Shown one piece after another: positions 18,352 to 28,002 of a DNA stretch of 64,000 nt; the stretch's first letter is position 1; each line of letters begins with the position of its first letter. The stretch comes from Flavicella sp042091695. GTDB lineage: Bacteria > Bacteroidota > Bacteroidia > Flavobacteriales > Flavobacteriaceae. The translations under genes and the position numbers were made by a program. Below the pieces are notes generated by a model. The model was not told the DNA's origin. It was given only the letters and a program-made list of their open reading frames with translations, and ran no database searches. Location: contig JBELHA010000001.1 of NCBI GenBank assembly GCA_042091695.1, positions 62,001 to 126,000 on the forward strand. Reading direction: 5' to 3'.

Positions 18352-18381
18352 AAAAACACACTACAAGAGTAGTGTGTTTTT
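18352..18381 (-). terminator. Terminator downstream of the TonB-dependent receptor gene
   Basis: AAAAACACACTAC pairs with GTAGTGTGTTTTT over loop AAGA, with A/T runs on both sides, 23 bases after the stop codon. Confidence 0.85.
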
Positions 18382-18403
18382 AATTATTTTTGTTTTTTTG
18401 ATT

Positions 18404-21220
18404 CTATGGGTTATACGTCAAAGAAATATATGACACTTGTCCGATCATTCCACTTCCTGGAATCTGTACATAGTCTTTTCCAAATAAGTTACTTGCTCCA
18501 ACTTTTATAACTGTTGCATTGCTCAGTGGATAATTTGCTTGGAAGTCAATCACTGTATTTTCTGGTACCATAGCGTCTACGAAGGTAGACTCGTAGTAAT
18601 ACTCTTCATTCCAACGTACATTCATACCTAGGTTTAGTTTTCCAATTACTCTGTCTGCACTTAAATTCAACTTTACTCTATTTTCAGGAGTGTTGAATCC
18701 TGGTTCGTAGTCTGAATTTGCTGGTGCAGCATAGTCCATTTTATTGTATTCGTATACGATACCCGTTTTTAACTTATTGAATAATTTAGTGTTGATTCCT
18801 AAGTTAGCTCCGTAGGTGTTTACGATTTCGTCTGTGTTTCCGTCTACTTGGAATACCTGTGTTCCTCCGTTTTGTAAAGGAACTAATACATTTTGACCTG
18901 CCAAGAAGTTCGTGTATTTAGAGAAATATCCATTCAAATCAACATTGAATTTTTCTTGGTTGATACGGTATCCAAATTCGTAAGATTCAACTTGTTCAGG
19001 TACTACTGTTTCTAAATTAGCTGCAGTTGGTGCTCCTGCTAACACGCTACTTAAAGAAAGTGCATTGTCAAATACGTACTGTCCTGTTACATTTTCACCT
19101 TGTATGTTCATGTTGAAACGTTTTACATTGTCAGCAGAGGCTCCCATTAAGATAGCAGTACTTACATCTAGACCGATAAATTGATCTTGAGAAGAAGGGT
19201 TTCTAAATCCTGTTTGGTAAGAGATACGGAAGTTTTGGTTTTCATTGATGTTGTACAATACTCCAAGTCTCGGTGTAAAGTTTCCATCAAAGAATTCACT
19301 TTTATCGTAACGTAAAGAACCTGTCAGTTTTATTTTACCCATTGTTTTTACAGCTTGACCGAATACGCCATATTCATCGTATTCGATAGGTGCATTGTAG
19401 TCTGTAAACAAAGTACCGTTAGAATCCAAAGAGAAAATTTTGTAAGATCCACCAACGATTATGTTAGCCCATTGTATTTTTTCTTTGAAGTTGTAATTTC
19501 CTTCAAAGCTATAGGATTTAGAGTTGTCTTGAATCGCTGCTCCACCCTCAGAGATTGCTTTTCCAATCGCTTCTTGTTTTGCTGCTTCAAATTCAGGCGA
19601 ACCAGGTACCAACATGTTTGCATCTGCTTGTGCTCGAGCAAAAGCATGTGCTAAGCCAGTGTTTACACCCGGTAATTCATCGATAGTCATGCCTTCTGAT
19701 ACAGGGAAACCAGGCACTGAACCTAATTGGTGTCCAATTATCAACTGTGAGATATCTGTTGGATCAGCAAGCAGCGCTGGAGCAGCTGCGTTTATTTGTT
19801 GTCCAATAGCTCCCAAGTAGTTTGTCAAATAGGTACCGTACCACCCAGTGCTAATACCACCAGGTTGTGCGTTTGCGATCCTTCCCGCCAATGCACTTGC
19901 ATCGTGTGTGTCTCCTGAGTCTTCAATAGTAGCATAGGCTCTCATTGTCAGGTGGTTGTTTCGGTATTCTAATTTATGTTGTTGTAATTGAAAATCTTTC
20001 AACATGTTTCTATTGGTTGCTTGTAAAATAGCATCTCCCATACCTAATTTAGAATTCCAGCTCAATTCTGCAGTTTCACTAATTTTGTAGTGCAATGCTG
20101 CATCTACTTTGATACTTTTAGCGGTGTAATTTGTCAAATCAGACTCTTTGTAACCTGTACTTGAAACATCAGTTGGTGCGAAGTAAGTAGGGTTACCCAT
20201 TATTGTTGGAACGAAACCTTCTGTTGTAGGGTCAGCATTCAGTCCAGCTGCAAACACATCTGTCAAGCTTCCTGATTGTTCTCCATATATATTGGTTCCA
20301 TTGTAGTCAATATCTGTTGAAGATTTTGATGCGTCATTATAATCAGAGAAGTCATCAGCTTGCCAATCTGTTCCCTCTACGTACGATATAGAAGCTTTGG
20401 CTGCAAATTTATCAGAAAATTTATGCGCCATACGCACCCCAAGGTCTTTAAACAAGTTGTCACCTGCTGCATCTTGAGAGGTAACTCCTGTTTTTAAGTA
20501 AGCAGAAATCCCTTGTTTGTCAAAAGGACTGATGCTGTTCATAAACAAGATTCCCTTGATAGCATTGGCACCATACAAGGCAGAAGAGGCACCTGGCATC
20601 AATTCCACACTATTTACATCTAATTCGTTCAATCCTAAAAGGTTACCCATCGGGAAGTTCAATCCTGGTGCAGAGTTGTCCATCATGTCTACCAACTGAA
20701 CAAAACCTTCATTGTATACAGTAGAAAATCCACGTGTACTGATTTGTTTCATAAAGATACCACCTTGGTTGATTTGAACTCCTTTTAAGCTTTCGATACC
20801 TCCGTAAAAACTTGGAGATGTACTGTTTCTAATAGCTGTAATACCTAGTTTTTCAACAGTTACTGGAGATTCAAAAATACGTTCAGGTGTTCTAGAAGCA
20901 GATACAACTACTTCGTCTAATTCTGTACCTTCTTTCAATACAAATTCTAATTTTTGATTGTTTGAAGTTACGTTGAGTGTCATAGATTCAAAACCAACAC
21001 TACTCGCACTTATTTTAAAGGGAGGAGTTTGTTTTGTTTCTAGTCTGAAATTACCATCGAAGTCTGTGTTCGTTCCAGTTCTACTGTTGGTAATTGTTAT
21101 GTTTACTCCAGGAACTGGAGTTTTCGTGTTGGAATCTACAACAGATCCCGTAATCACTGTTTGTGCATAGGTAGACATACCTATAAACAGAAGAAATAAT
21201 GTTTGTAATTGATTTCTCAT
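18404..21220 (-). CDS. TonB-dependent outer-membrane receptor with carboxypeptidase-like N-terminal domain
   Basis: A 938-residue outer-membrane importer energised by TonB. A signal peptide (about residues 1-20, ending STYAQ) precedes a CarboxypepD_reg-like domain (TVITGSVVDSNTKTPVPGVN), then the plug (ELDEVVVSASRTPERIFES, SVELMPGASSALYGANAIKG) and a long beta-barrel ending in a beta-strand (QVSYISLTYNP). No SusD-like lipoprotein gene is adjacent, so it is not a classical SusC/SusD pair. The substrate is unknown. Isolated by terminators, it is probably a single-gene unit. Confidence 0.93.
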   Translation of the reverse strand: MRNQLQTLFLLFIGMSTYAQTVITGSVVDSNTKTPVPGVNITITNSRTGTNTDFDGNFRLETKQTPPFKISASSVGFESMTLNVTSNNQKLEFVLKEGTELDEVVVSASRTPERIFESPVTVEKLGITAIRNSTSPSFYGGIESLKGVQINQGGIFMKQISTRGFSTVYNEGFVQLVDMMDNSAPGLNFPMGNLLGLNELDVNSVELMPGASSALYGANAIKGILFMNSISPFDKQGISAYLKTGVTSQDAAGDNLFKDLGVRMAHKFSDKFAAKASISYVEGTDWQADDFSDYNDASKSSTDIDYNGTNIYGEQSGSLTDVFAAGLNADPTTEGFVPTIMGNPTYFAPTDVSSTGYKESDLTNYTAKSIKVDAALHYKISETAELSWNSKLGMGDAILQATNRNMLKDFQLQQHKLEYRNNHLTMRAYATIEDSGDTHDASALAGRIANAQPGGISTGWYGTYLTNYLGAIGQQINAAAPALLADPTDISQLIIGHQLGSVPGFPVSEGMTIDELPGVNTGLAHAFARAQADANMLVPGSPEFEAAKQEAIGKAISEGGAAIQDNSKSYSFEGNYNFKEKIQWANIIVGGSYKIFSLDSNGTLFTDYNAPIEYDEYGVFGQAVKTMGKIKLTGSLRYDKSEFFDGNFTPRLGVLYNINENQNFRISYQTGFRNPSSQDQFIGLDVSTAILMGASADNVKRFNMNIQGENVTGQYVFDNALSLSSVLAGAPTAANLETVVPEQVESYEFGYRINQEKFNVDLNGYFSKYTNFLAGQNVLVPLQNGGTQVFQVDGNTDEIVNTYGANLGINTKLFNKLKTGIVYEYNKMDYAAPANSDYEPGFNTPENRVKLNLSADRVIGKLNLGMNVRWNEEYYYESTFVDAMVPENTVIDFQANYPLSNATVIKVGASNLFGKDYVQIPGSGMIGQVSYISLTYNP

Positions 21221-21327
21221 GGTATAATTAGTTAGTTATAAATTGAAAATTACAATTTTTTTTTAAAATAATGTTAAAATTGTTATTGTTTTTTGTGTTT
21301 TTGATAATTAATAATCAAGGATTTTGT

Positions 21328-24300
21328 TTAGTACTTGATGTAAATCCAGCCGGTGAGTCGTTGAAAATCAGTTTCATTGCTTTCGATGTGGTAAATGTAA
21401 GGACCCGTTTTTAATTTTGTTCCGTTGTTTTTATGACCGTCAAAAGTATTGTCGTATTTCTCCTTCGTATAGACTAATTCTCCTAAAGGAGAATATATTT
21501 TCAAGTTTACATAAGGGTATATATTTGTTGTGTAATCACTGTCAACACGAATATTACCCAGACGCCACACGTCATTGAAGCTGTCTCCATTGGGTGTGAA
21601 TGCTTTGGGTAGTATAGCACAGGTTTGTTCTGTTTTAGGAATGGCATCAAATAAAAGATTCCAATTATTTAGGAAGCCAATGTCTTCAGCTGCTTTGTCA
21701 ACTACTGTTAGTGTCCATTGTCCCTTGCTGTTTAAGTCGTTGAAAGTAGCTAGGGGTTCAAAAGGTCTATAGGCGTCGTTAAATGGTGGTATTGCAGTTA
21801 GGAAGTTTTTCGAGGCATTGTCATCAAATAATATGTCAAATAAGTTTTGACCTTCACGACCTGTTGCTTGTGTCAAGTGTATGGTTTCGTTGTCAGGATG
21901 TGTTAGGAGAATGTCCAAATCTCCAATAAAACTATGCGAGATATTTAACATCACTCTTAAGTTGGTGATGTCAAAGTCGTCAGGGATGTCAATAGTTGTA
22001 CTAATACCTTGATTATTATTGTCTGGAATTTCTAATTGCAGATTGTTGGAGCTGTATTCTAAGGTTTCTGAAGCGCCCGTAGTGAAGGCTGCGACAAGAG
22101 AACTCAATGTAGTGGTGCAGGAATTGCTTGCGCTTACTCTCCAATAGTAGCTTGTTTTTTCGTTGAGTATTTTAGAAGTATAGTTGTTTTCAGTAGTGTT
22201 GTCACTGTCTACAACTGTAGAAAAATCACTATCAGTTGCAATTTCTATAAGGTAGCTACTAGCATTTGGATTGGCACTCCATTTGAAAATTGTATTTGTG
22301 CTTTGTGCTATTGCATTATTTTTAGGACAAGTCAAAGCAGGGCTGTTGCTAATCAGTCCATGATTTTCTAGTTTTAATACTGTTTCGTATTCTAGAGAGC
22401 TTCCTATTCCTTTTATCAGGAAGTTGTATTTCCCTTTAGAAATTTCGTCAAGCCCACTTAAGTTTATGGTGAGGGTTGTATCAGTATTCGCTGATTCAGT
22501 AGAAATAGTAGCGCTTAAGCCAGAGGGTAAGTTTTCAATAGAAAAACTAGTAAGTCCTTGGTAGTTATTAAAGGTTTTATAGTTGACTTCAAAAGTTTCC
22601 GTTGCTTGATTGCAACTACTAATACTTGCTGATACAGGTGAGAGTACAAAATCAGTGGTTATTATTTCTAAATCAGCTGTGTTTATATTGAAAAACACAT
22701 TTTCTACTGCGGCTACTTTAATGCGGGCTTGCAAACTTTGTACTAAAGGTACGACAATATCTTGTTGTCCGTCATTTGGAACATTTGTAGCCAAGCTTAT
22801 TGGGTAAGAGTATCCACCGTCCAATGAAAGAGATATGTTTACAAGACTCTCGTTTATAGGAGCAGCGTCTGTGTTGGCTACATCCCAAGTAACGCTTATA
22901 TTTTCACCTGCGTAAAGTGTTTCTTCTGTGTTTTGTGAAGTCACTAGAAATGGCCCTGCGTTTTCGGTGGTGTTTAGTTTTAGTGCATCAATTTTTGTTT
23001 GACTGATTGGTGTTTCGTTATTTCTAACTGTGAAATTAAAATTCAGTAGGCGTGCTGTTTGTGGCAATTGCTCCCATTCATTCCCAGTTTCACCTGAAAT
23101 TATGGTTTCTATTTTAGGGAAATACCTGTGATTTTTGTCATTAGGATTCACCGATCTAAAAAGAGGTCCTACGGTGCTAGTTCCGTTAGGAGGCATTTCA
23201 GCAATCCCGGAGTCTGTTTGTTCCCAACAGTAGGTTGCGTTTTCAAGATTTCCTGTAGCAGTTCCCTTTAACATAAACGGAGTGTTTACAGGGATATACA
23301 GGTCGTTTCCCGCATCGGGAATAAGTGTTTCTTGTTGCAGTAGACTTTCAGTAGCACAAGTGCTCGCTCCAGTGTTTGTGTTAGTTTGTATTTGTGATAT
23401 GCTGACACTGTGAAAATAAGCGTCGCTATTGTTTTGTATGTTTGGAAAGCAGATTCCTGCATAGGCCATAATGGTACTTCCACTTCCTGGTTCAACGGCT
23501 GAGTAATTAGTTCTGTTTTCGTTGCATGAATTGTTAAAAGTATGAGTTGCTCCCAGTTGATGTCCTATCTCATGAGCGACATAATCAACATCAAAACTAT
23601 CGCCAATAGGAGGGTTTGTACCTGTGATTCCCATGGCTTTTACACCAGTACATGCCCCGCTCAATTCTGCTATTCCTGCATCTCCTACTCGGAATAAATG
23701 GCCAATATCGTACTTATTAAAGCCTATTTCACTGTCACAAGCAGCCTGTATTTGATCGAGTTGGCTAAATTCATCTCCTGAATAAGGGGTTGATTCGGAG
23801 TCTAGGTAAATGAGTTTTTCATTGTTGTCTACTAACTGCATTGTGATTGCAAGGTCTTTCTCGAAAATACCGTTAACGCGAGTTAAGGTAATATTCATAG
23901 CCGACAATACAGCTTCTTTTTTTGTCAATACATCTGCTGTTGCATCAATATTCTGATCTTCTACATGAAACTGTGCATACTCCACGGTACAAGACAAAGC
24001 CATTCGAAAGGTTTTTAAAGTGGCAACTGTTGTAGTATTCGCTTTTTTAGAGGCTTTGTGATGCTGTGCTTTTTCATCAAAGTTACAGGTCCAGTTTTTT
24101 AGTCTTTTTGGAATTGATTTTTTACTATATACAGTATAGTAGTCCCCATTTTGGGTATAAGGGTCTATAAATTCTATTTCGTTGTTTTCTTGGAATTTGA
24201 TAAGGTGAAGTCCTGCTTTACTTGTGCTAAAACGAATTCTAGTACGAGGCTCCTCTTGGGACACGCCTGTGAAAGAGCGGATGTTTGGGAATTTTTCTTG

Positions 24301-24612
24301 AAGGACAGGGCTCAGTGTTGGAGTTTCTGTTACCGTATAGTTGCTGATTTCTCCATATGAGTCAGGAAAGGAGATTGTCGTTTTGTTTTTTTTGCTTTTG
24401 TTTGCGTTTACGGAACTCAGCTTTTGTTGTAGTAGGGTCTTGTTGAGTTGAAAAATTTTATTTTGAAGAGGTGCTTCTTTTCTGGTTTTTTTCTTAAAAA
24501 GGAGTGTGGATATTTCTGATTTAGAAGTCCATAATTGTTCTTGAGAAGACATTTTTAGCATCCCTCCCAGCAAGCATAAAATTAAGATATAAACAAAGTA
24601 TTTACGTTTCAT
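21328..24612 (-). CDS. Secreted reprolysin-like zinc metalloprotease with P domain and T9SS type B tail
   Basis: A 1094-residue secreted protease. After a signal peptide and propeptide-like region comes a metzincin catalytic domain with HEIGHQLGATHTF (HExxHxxGxxH, first His about residue 347) and a downstream Met-turn (STIMAYAGIC). A fibronectin-III-like segment (about 780-870) and a proprotein-convertase P domain (SHSFIGDLDILLTHPDNETI) follow. The C-terminus (LPKAFTPNGDSFNDVW ... GPYIYHIES) is a T9SS type B sorting domain. Extracellular protein degradation or processing is inferred. It reads as a single-gene unit upstream of, and on the same strand as, the TonB receptor gene (107-base gap). 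Confidence 0.92.
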   Translation of the reverse strand: MKRKYFVYILILCLLGGMLKMSSQEQLWTSKSEISTLLFKKKTRKEAPLQNKIFQLNKTLLQQKLSSVNANKSKKNKTTISFPDSYGEISNYTVTETPTLSPVLQEKFPNIRSFTGVSQEEPRTRIRFSTSKAGLHLIKFQENNEIEFIDPYTQNGDYYTVYSKKSIPKRLKNWTCNFDEKAQHHKASKKANTTTVATLKTFRMALSCTVEYAQFHVEDQNIDATADVLTKKEAVLSAMNITLTRVNGIFEKDLAITMQLVDNNEKLIYLDSESTPYSGDEFSQLDQIQAACDSEIGFNKYDIGHLFRVGDAGIAELSGACTGVKAMGITGTNPPIGDSFDVDYVAHEIGHQLGATHTFNNSCNENRTNYSAVEPGSGSTIMAYAGICFPNIQNNSDAYFHSVSISQIQTNTNTGASTCATESLLQQETLIPDAGNDLYIPVNTPFMLKGTATGNLENATYCWEQTDSGIAEMPPNGTSTVGPLFRSVNPNDKNHRYFPKIETIISGETGNEWEQLPQTARLLNFNFTVRNNETPISQTKIDALKLNTTENAGPFLVTSQNTEETLYAGENISVTWDVANTDAAPINESLVNISLSLDGGYSYPISLATNVPNDGQQDIVVPLVQSLQARIKVAAVENVFFNINTADLEIITTDFVLSPVSASISSCNQATETFEVNYKTFNNYQGLTSFSIENLPSGLSATISTESANTDTTLTINLSGLDEISKGKYNFLIKGIGSSLEYETVLKLENHGLISNSPALTCPKNNAIAQSTNTIFKWSANPNASSYLIEIATDSDFSTVVDSDNTTENNYTSKILNEKTSYYWRVSASNSCTTTLSSLVAAFTTGASETLEYSSNNLQLEIPDNNNQGISTTIDIPDDFDITNLRVMLNISHSFIGDLDILLTHPDNETIHLTQATGREGQNLFDILFDDNASKNFLTAIPPFNDAYRPFEPLATFNDLNSKGQWTLTVVDKAAEDIGFLNNWNLLFDAIPKTEQTCAILPKAFTPNGDSFNDVWRLGNIRVDSDYTTNIYPYVNLKIYSPLGELVYTKEKYDNTFDGHKNNGTKLKTGPYIYHIESNETDFQRLTGWIYIKY

Positions 24613-24768
24613 GAGTGCGATAAGTATAGACTCAAAACTACCAAAAAAAATGATTTAATAACAATAAAATAGATACGAGTTATTTATGATGGTGTTTCTA
24701 GTTGTTTTTTTAGATTATTGACTTTTGAATTATTTATGAAATGCTGTTTTTTAATTGAAAAAGGATTG

Positions 24769-24776
24769 TAAATTTG
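24769..24776 (+). promoter_or_regulatory. Putative -7 box of the ribF promoter
   Basis: TAAATTTG matches TAnnTTTG exactly and ends 20 bases before the ATG at 24797. It lies inside the longer reading frame that begins with TTG at 24755, which argues against that start. A -33 element is not clear. Confidence 0.45.
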
Positions 24777-24796
24777 CAGCAACAGCAATCACAAAT

Positions 24797-25738
24797 ATGT
24801 ATCCTTTGAAGGTAATTAAAAATTACAACAATTTTACAATATCTAAAAAATCAATTGTTACCATTGGTACATTCGATGGTGTGCATTTAGGGCATCAAAA
24901 GATACTTGAGAAATTGGTAGCTACTTCAAAAAAGGAAAATTACAATTCTGTGCTGCTTACTTTTTTTCCTCATCCTAGGATGGTCTTACAAAAAGACGCT
25001 TCCATAAAGTTGATACACACCATTGAAGAGCGTATTGCTATGCTAGAAAAAACAGGGTTGGACTATCTAATCATACACCCTTTCGATGCTGCTTTTTCGA
25101 GATTGACGGCCCATGAGTTTGTGCGTTCTGTTTTGGTAGAGCATTTAGATACGGCGCAGTTGGTTATTGGTTACGACCATCGTTTTGGAAAAAATAGAGA
25201 AGGAAATTTTGAGCAGTTGGAGGAATACGGTCATATGTATGATTTTAAAGTAGATGAGATTTCAGCTTTAGATATCGATGCTATATCCGTTAGTTCTACT
25301 AAAATTAGAAAGGCATTATCCTCTGGAGATGTTCATAAAGCAAATACATATTTAGGAAATTCATTCTCCTTGTCAGGCACAATTGTAACAGGGGATAGAA
25401 TCGGAAATACGATTGGTTTTCCTACGGCTAATTTAGAAATAGTGGAAAACTACAAGTTGATCCCAAAAAACGGAGTCTATTTGGTGCGTTCTCAACTTCA
25501 GGGCGTTTGGAAGTACGGCATGATGAATATAGGGGTTCGTCCAACTGTTAATGGGTCAAAACGTACTCTAGAAACACATTTCTTTAATTTTGAAGGAGAT
25601 TTATACGGACATAAGATTCAAGTTGAATTGCTTGATTTTATTAGAGAGGAACAGAAGTTTCATTCGTTAGAGCAATTGAAAATTCAACTGTTTGAAGATA
25701 AAGAGCGTTCACTAAACATGGTGAAAGCCTATGTGTAG
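24797..25738 (+). CDS. ribF: Bifunctional riboflavin kinase/FAD synthetase RibF
   Basis: A 313-residue enzyme that phosphorylates riboflavin to FMN and adenylylates FMN to FAD. The N-terminal nucleotidyltransferase domain has TFDGVHLGHQKIL (HxGH signature) and the ISSTKIR-type motif reads VSSTKIRKAL. The C-terminal kinase domain has GDRIGNTIGFPTANL and IGVRPTVNGS. I chose the ATG at 24797 (MYPLKVIKNYN) because the upstream in-frame TTG would precede the likely promoter. It is transcribed divergently from the metalloprotease gene. Confidence 0.95.
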   Translation: MYPLKVIKNYNNFTISKKSIVTIGTFDGVHLGHQKILEKLVATSKKENYNSVLLTFFPHPRMVLQKDASIKLIHTIEERIAMLEKTGLDYLIIHPFDAAFSRLTAHEFVRSVLVEHLDTAQLVIGYDHRFGKNREGNFEQLEEYGHMYDFKVDEISALDIDAISVSSTKIRKALSSGDVHKANTYLGNSFSLSGTIVTGDRIGNTIGFPTANLEIVENYKLIPKNGVYLVRSQLQGVWKYGMMNIGVRPTVNGSKRTLETHFFNFEGDLYGHKIQVELLDFIREEQKFHSLEQLKIQLFEDKERSLNMVKAYV

Positions 25739-25837
25739 AAGCTAAAGCGTTAAATTTTTCTTTCTTTTTATCTTATTTGCATTGTTTTAGGGTCAAACTA
25801 TTCTTTATTTTTTATGCGAATAGCTCATCTATTTTTT

Positions 25838-25845
25838 TAAATTTG
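25838..25845 (+). promoter_or_regulatory. Putative -7 box of the serS promoter
   Basis: TAAATTTG, an exact TAnnTTTG match, ends 22 bases before the serS ATG. No clear -33 TTG was seen. Confidence 0.4.
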
Positions 25846-25867
25846 CCTTTTTAAAACACTGATACAA

Positions 25868-27142
25868 ATGTTACAAGTTCAATATATCAAAGACCACAAA
25901 GAAGCTGTACTAGCAGGTTTGGAGAAACGAGGTGTAAAAGATTTCGAGCAGGCGGTTTCTGCTGTGCTACAATTAGATGAAGACAGAAAAGGGACGCAAA
26001 CGAAATTAGATGCTACTTTGTCAGAGTCTAATAAGCTATCCAAAGAGATCGGAATGCTTTTCAAGTCTGGAGAACCTCAGAAAGCAGCTTTACTCAAAGA
26101 AAAAACAGCGACTCTTAAAGAAAGTTCAAAAGCGTTGTCAGATACATTGACAGAGGTGACGAATGAGTTACAGACCTTGTTGTACACGCTTCCAAATATT
26201 CCGAACCCTATAGTTCCTGCAGGAACATCCGAGGAGGACAATGAAGTTGTTTTTGAACACGGAGAAATTCCAAATTTGTATGAAGGAGCGAAGCCTCATT
26301 GGGAGTTGGTAAAGAGATATGATATCATTGATTTCGAACTAGGAAATAAAATTTCAGCAGCTGGTTTTCCAGTATACAAAGGTAAAGGAGCGCGTTTGCA
26401 ACGTGCCTTAATCAATTATTTTTTGGATACAAATACAGCAGCGGGTTACGATGAGGTGCAACCTCCTTACTTGGTAAACGAAGCTTCAGGTATTGCAACG
26501 GGGCAATTGCCAGATAAAGAGGGGCAAATGTACCACGACGCTAAAGATGATTTGTATTTGATTCCAACAGCAGAAGTACCTGTTACAAATATTTATAGAG
26601 ATGTACTCTTAAAAGAAGAAGATTTCCCTATTACAAATACGGCCTATACGCCTTGTTTCCGAAGAGAAGCAGGATCTTATGGTGCGCATGTACGCGGTTT
26701 GAACCGTTTGCATCAGTTTGACAAGGTAGAGATTGTTCGTTTGGAGTTACCAGAAAACTCATATGCAGCCTTAGATGGCATGGTCGCTCATGTTAAAAAT
26801 TTATTGGAAGCATTAGGCTTGCCATATCGTATTTTAAAATTATGTGCAGGTGATTTAGGCTTTACTTCGGCATTGACCTATGATTTTGAGATTTATTCTA
26901 CTGCGCAAGAAAAATGGTTGGAGGTGAGTTCTGTATCCAATTTTGAAAATTTCCAAGCAAATCGTTTGAAGTTGCGTTACAAAAACAAAGAAGGTAAAAA
27001 ACAATTGGCACATACCTTGAACGGAAGTGCGATGGCATTGCCACGTGTTTTGGCAGGATTGCTTGAAAACAATCAAACAGCAGAAGGGATTACGATTCCA
27101 GAAGTTCTAGTGCCGTATACAGGTTTTGACATGATCAAATAA
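25868..27142 (+). CDS. serS: Serine-tRNA ligase
   Basis: A class II aminoacyl-tRNA synthetase (424 residues) that charges tRNA-Ser and tRNA-Sec. The N-terminal long coiled-coil arm covers about residues 30-105 (rich in K, E and L). The catalytic core shows TGQLPDKEGQMY, LIPTAEVPVTN, motif 2 CFRREAGSYGAHVRGLNRLHQF, and motif 3 NGSAMALPRVLAGLLENNQ. It has its own promoter-like element and a strong terminator. Confidence 0.98.
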   Translation: MLQVQYIKDHKEAVLAGLEKRGVKDFEQAVSAVLQLDEDRKGTQTKLDATLSESNKLSKEIGMLFKSGEPQKAALLKEKTATLKESSKALSDTLTEVTNELQTLLYTLPNIPNPIVPAGTSEEDNEVVFEHGEIPNLYEGAKPHWELVKRYDIIDFELGNKISAAGFPVYKGKGARLQRALINYFLDTNTAAGYDEVQPPYLVNEASGIATGQLPDKEGQMYHDAKDDLYLIPTAEVPVTNIYRDVLLKEEDFPITNTAYTPCFRREAGSYGAHVRGLNRLHQFDKVEIVRLELPENSYAALDGMVAHVKNLLEALGLPYRILKLCAGDLGFTSALTYDFEIYSTAQEKWLEVSSVSNFENFQANRLKLRYKNKEGKKQLAHTLNGSAMALPRVLAGLLENNQTAEGITIPEVLVPYTGFDMIK

Positions 27143-27163
27143 TTTACATCCTAAAGACAAAAC

Positions 27164-27195
27164 AAAAAAAGCCAACTGTATAGTTGGCTTTTTTG
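27164..27195 (+). terminator. Terminator downstream of serS
   Basis: AAAAAAGCCAACT (27165-27177), loop GTAT, AGTTGGCTTTTTT (27182-27194). The symmetry would allow it to work for the minus-strand pseudogene as well. Confidence 0.88.
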
Positions 27196-27259
27196 ATTTA
27201 GGTTTTTGTGATTGTCTGTTTTTAAGATTGATACAAAAGCCTTCGTCAGATTGAAAATT

Positions 27260-27471
27260 CTATACCTCTGAACATGCAATTGTCGAGCAGTCGAGTTCAA
27301 AGTAAGGATTTTTAAATGGCTTTTTGCGAATTTCAATCTTTTTTGAATACTGCACATCTCCGTTGAATTTTTGGATGTAATTTTGGTTTTAAATTGTTTA
27401 TTGATTGCGATTTGAGCTTCCACTAGCTGTTGTGCAACTAGAAGTATGAAAATGAGGTTACTTGTTTTCAT
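27260..27471 (-). pseudogene. Small secreted-protein gene broken by a one-base frameshift
   Basis: From the ATG at 27471 the frame encodes a good signal peptide (MKTSNLIFILLVAQQLVEAQ), then runs on as an implausible sequence through the serS terminator. A different frame, opening after 27390, encodes a well-formed C-terminal part (FNGDVQYSKKIEIRKKPF, then NPYFELDCSTIACSEV and a stop at 27260). Adding one base to the T run at 27387-27390 joins them into a 70-residue secreted protein with two cysteines near the end. I do not recognise the family. It is either a recently inactivated gene or a sequencing error in a homopolymer. Confidence 0.5.
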
Positions 27472-27578
27472 ATGTATACTTTAAGGTGTAAAAGAGAGTT
27501 TATTTGTTTACCTGAATTTCCTTTTTTTCTTCTTAGGAACACTTTAAAACTCTATTTCATTTCCCGTGTATTCTCCGT

Positions 27579-27586
27579 ATCTTTGC
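27579..27586 (+). promoter_or_regulatory. Putative -7 box of the DUF4286 gene promoter
   Basis: TATCTTTG, an exact TAnnTTTG match, ends 29 bases before the ATG at 27616 and lies inside the longer upstream frame, supporting the shorter start. Confidence 0.5.
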
Positions 27587-27615
27587 CGAAGCAAACAAAA
27601 AAATACAAAGCTTAT

Positions 27616-27942
27616 ATGTATATCTATAATATCACAACAAATATTCAAGAAGTTGCAGTCTCAAAATGGTTGACTTGGATGCGAGAAACACACATTCCCG
27701 AAATGTTAGCTACAGGTAAATTTTTGTCAGCTAAAATGTGCAAGGTCTTGGTAGAAGAGGATATGGGAGGTGTTACCTACAGTGTTCAATATGAAGTTTT
27801 GGACCAGCAAACGCTTGTTGCTTACCATTCAGAAGATGCACTTCAGCTAAAAAACAAGGCAAATGCAATGTTTGCGGGACAATTTGTGTATTTTGAAACA
27901 GAGTTGCAATTGGTAGACCAACAATTTTCTTCAAATAATTAA
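27616..27942 (+). CDS. DUF4286 family protein
   Basis: A 108-residue cytoplasmic protein of the DUF4286 family, of unknown function. The N-terminus MYIYNITTNIQEVAVSKWL and the segment HIPEMLATGKFLSAKMCKVL are characteristic, as is EEDMGGVTYSVQYEV. The frame could be extended to 27472, but that would add 48 low-complexity residues and span the promoter; relatives begin at MYIYN. It precedes rsmA and mgtE on the same strand with a 60-base gap, so it may head that unit. Confidence 0.88.
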   Translation: MYIYNITTNIQEVAVSKWLTWMRETHIPEMLATGKFLSAKMCKVLVEEDMGGVTYSVQYEVLDQQTLVAYHSEDALQLKNKANAMFAGQFVYFETELQLVDQQFSSNN

Positions 27943-28002
27943 TAAAAAGATGTCTTGGGTTACTTTATAGGTATACTTAGACTTAAATAAAATTCACGAG
28001 TT

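Noticed and set aside
27472..27615. N-terminal extension of the DUF4286 protein
   Set aside because: It spans an exact promoter -7 box, and relatives start at MYIYN; the added residues look random.
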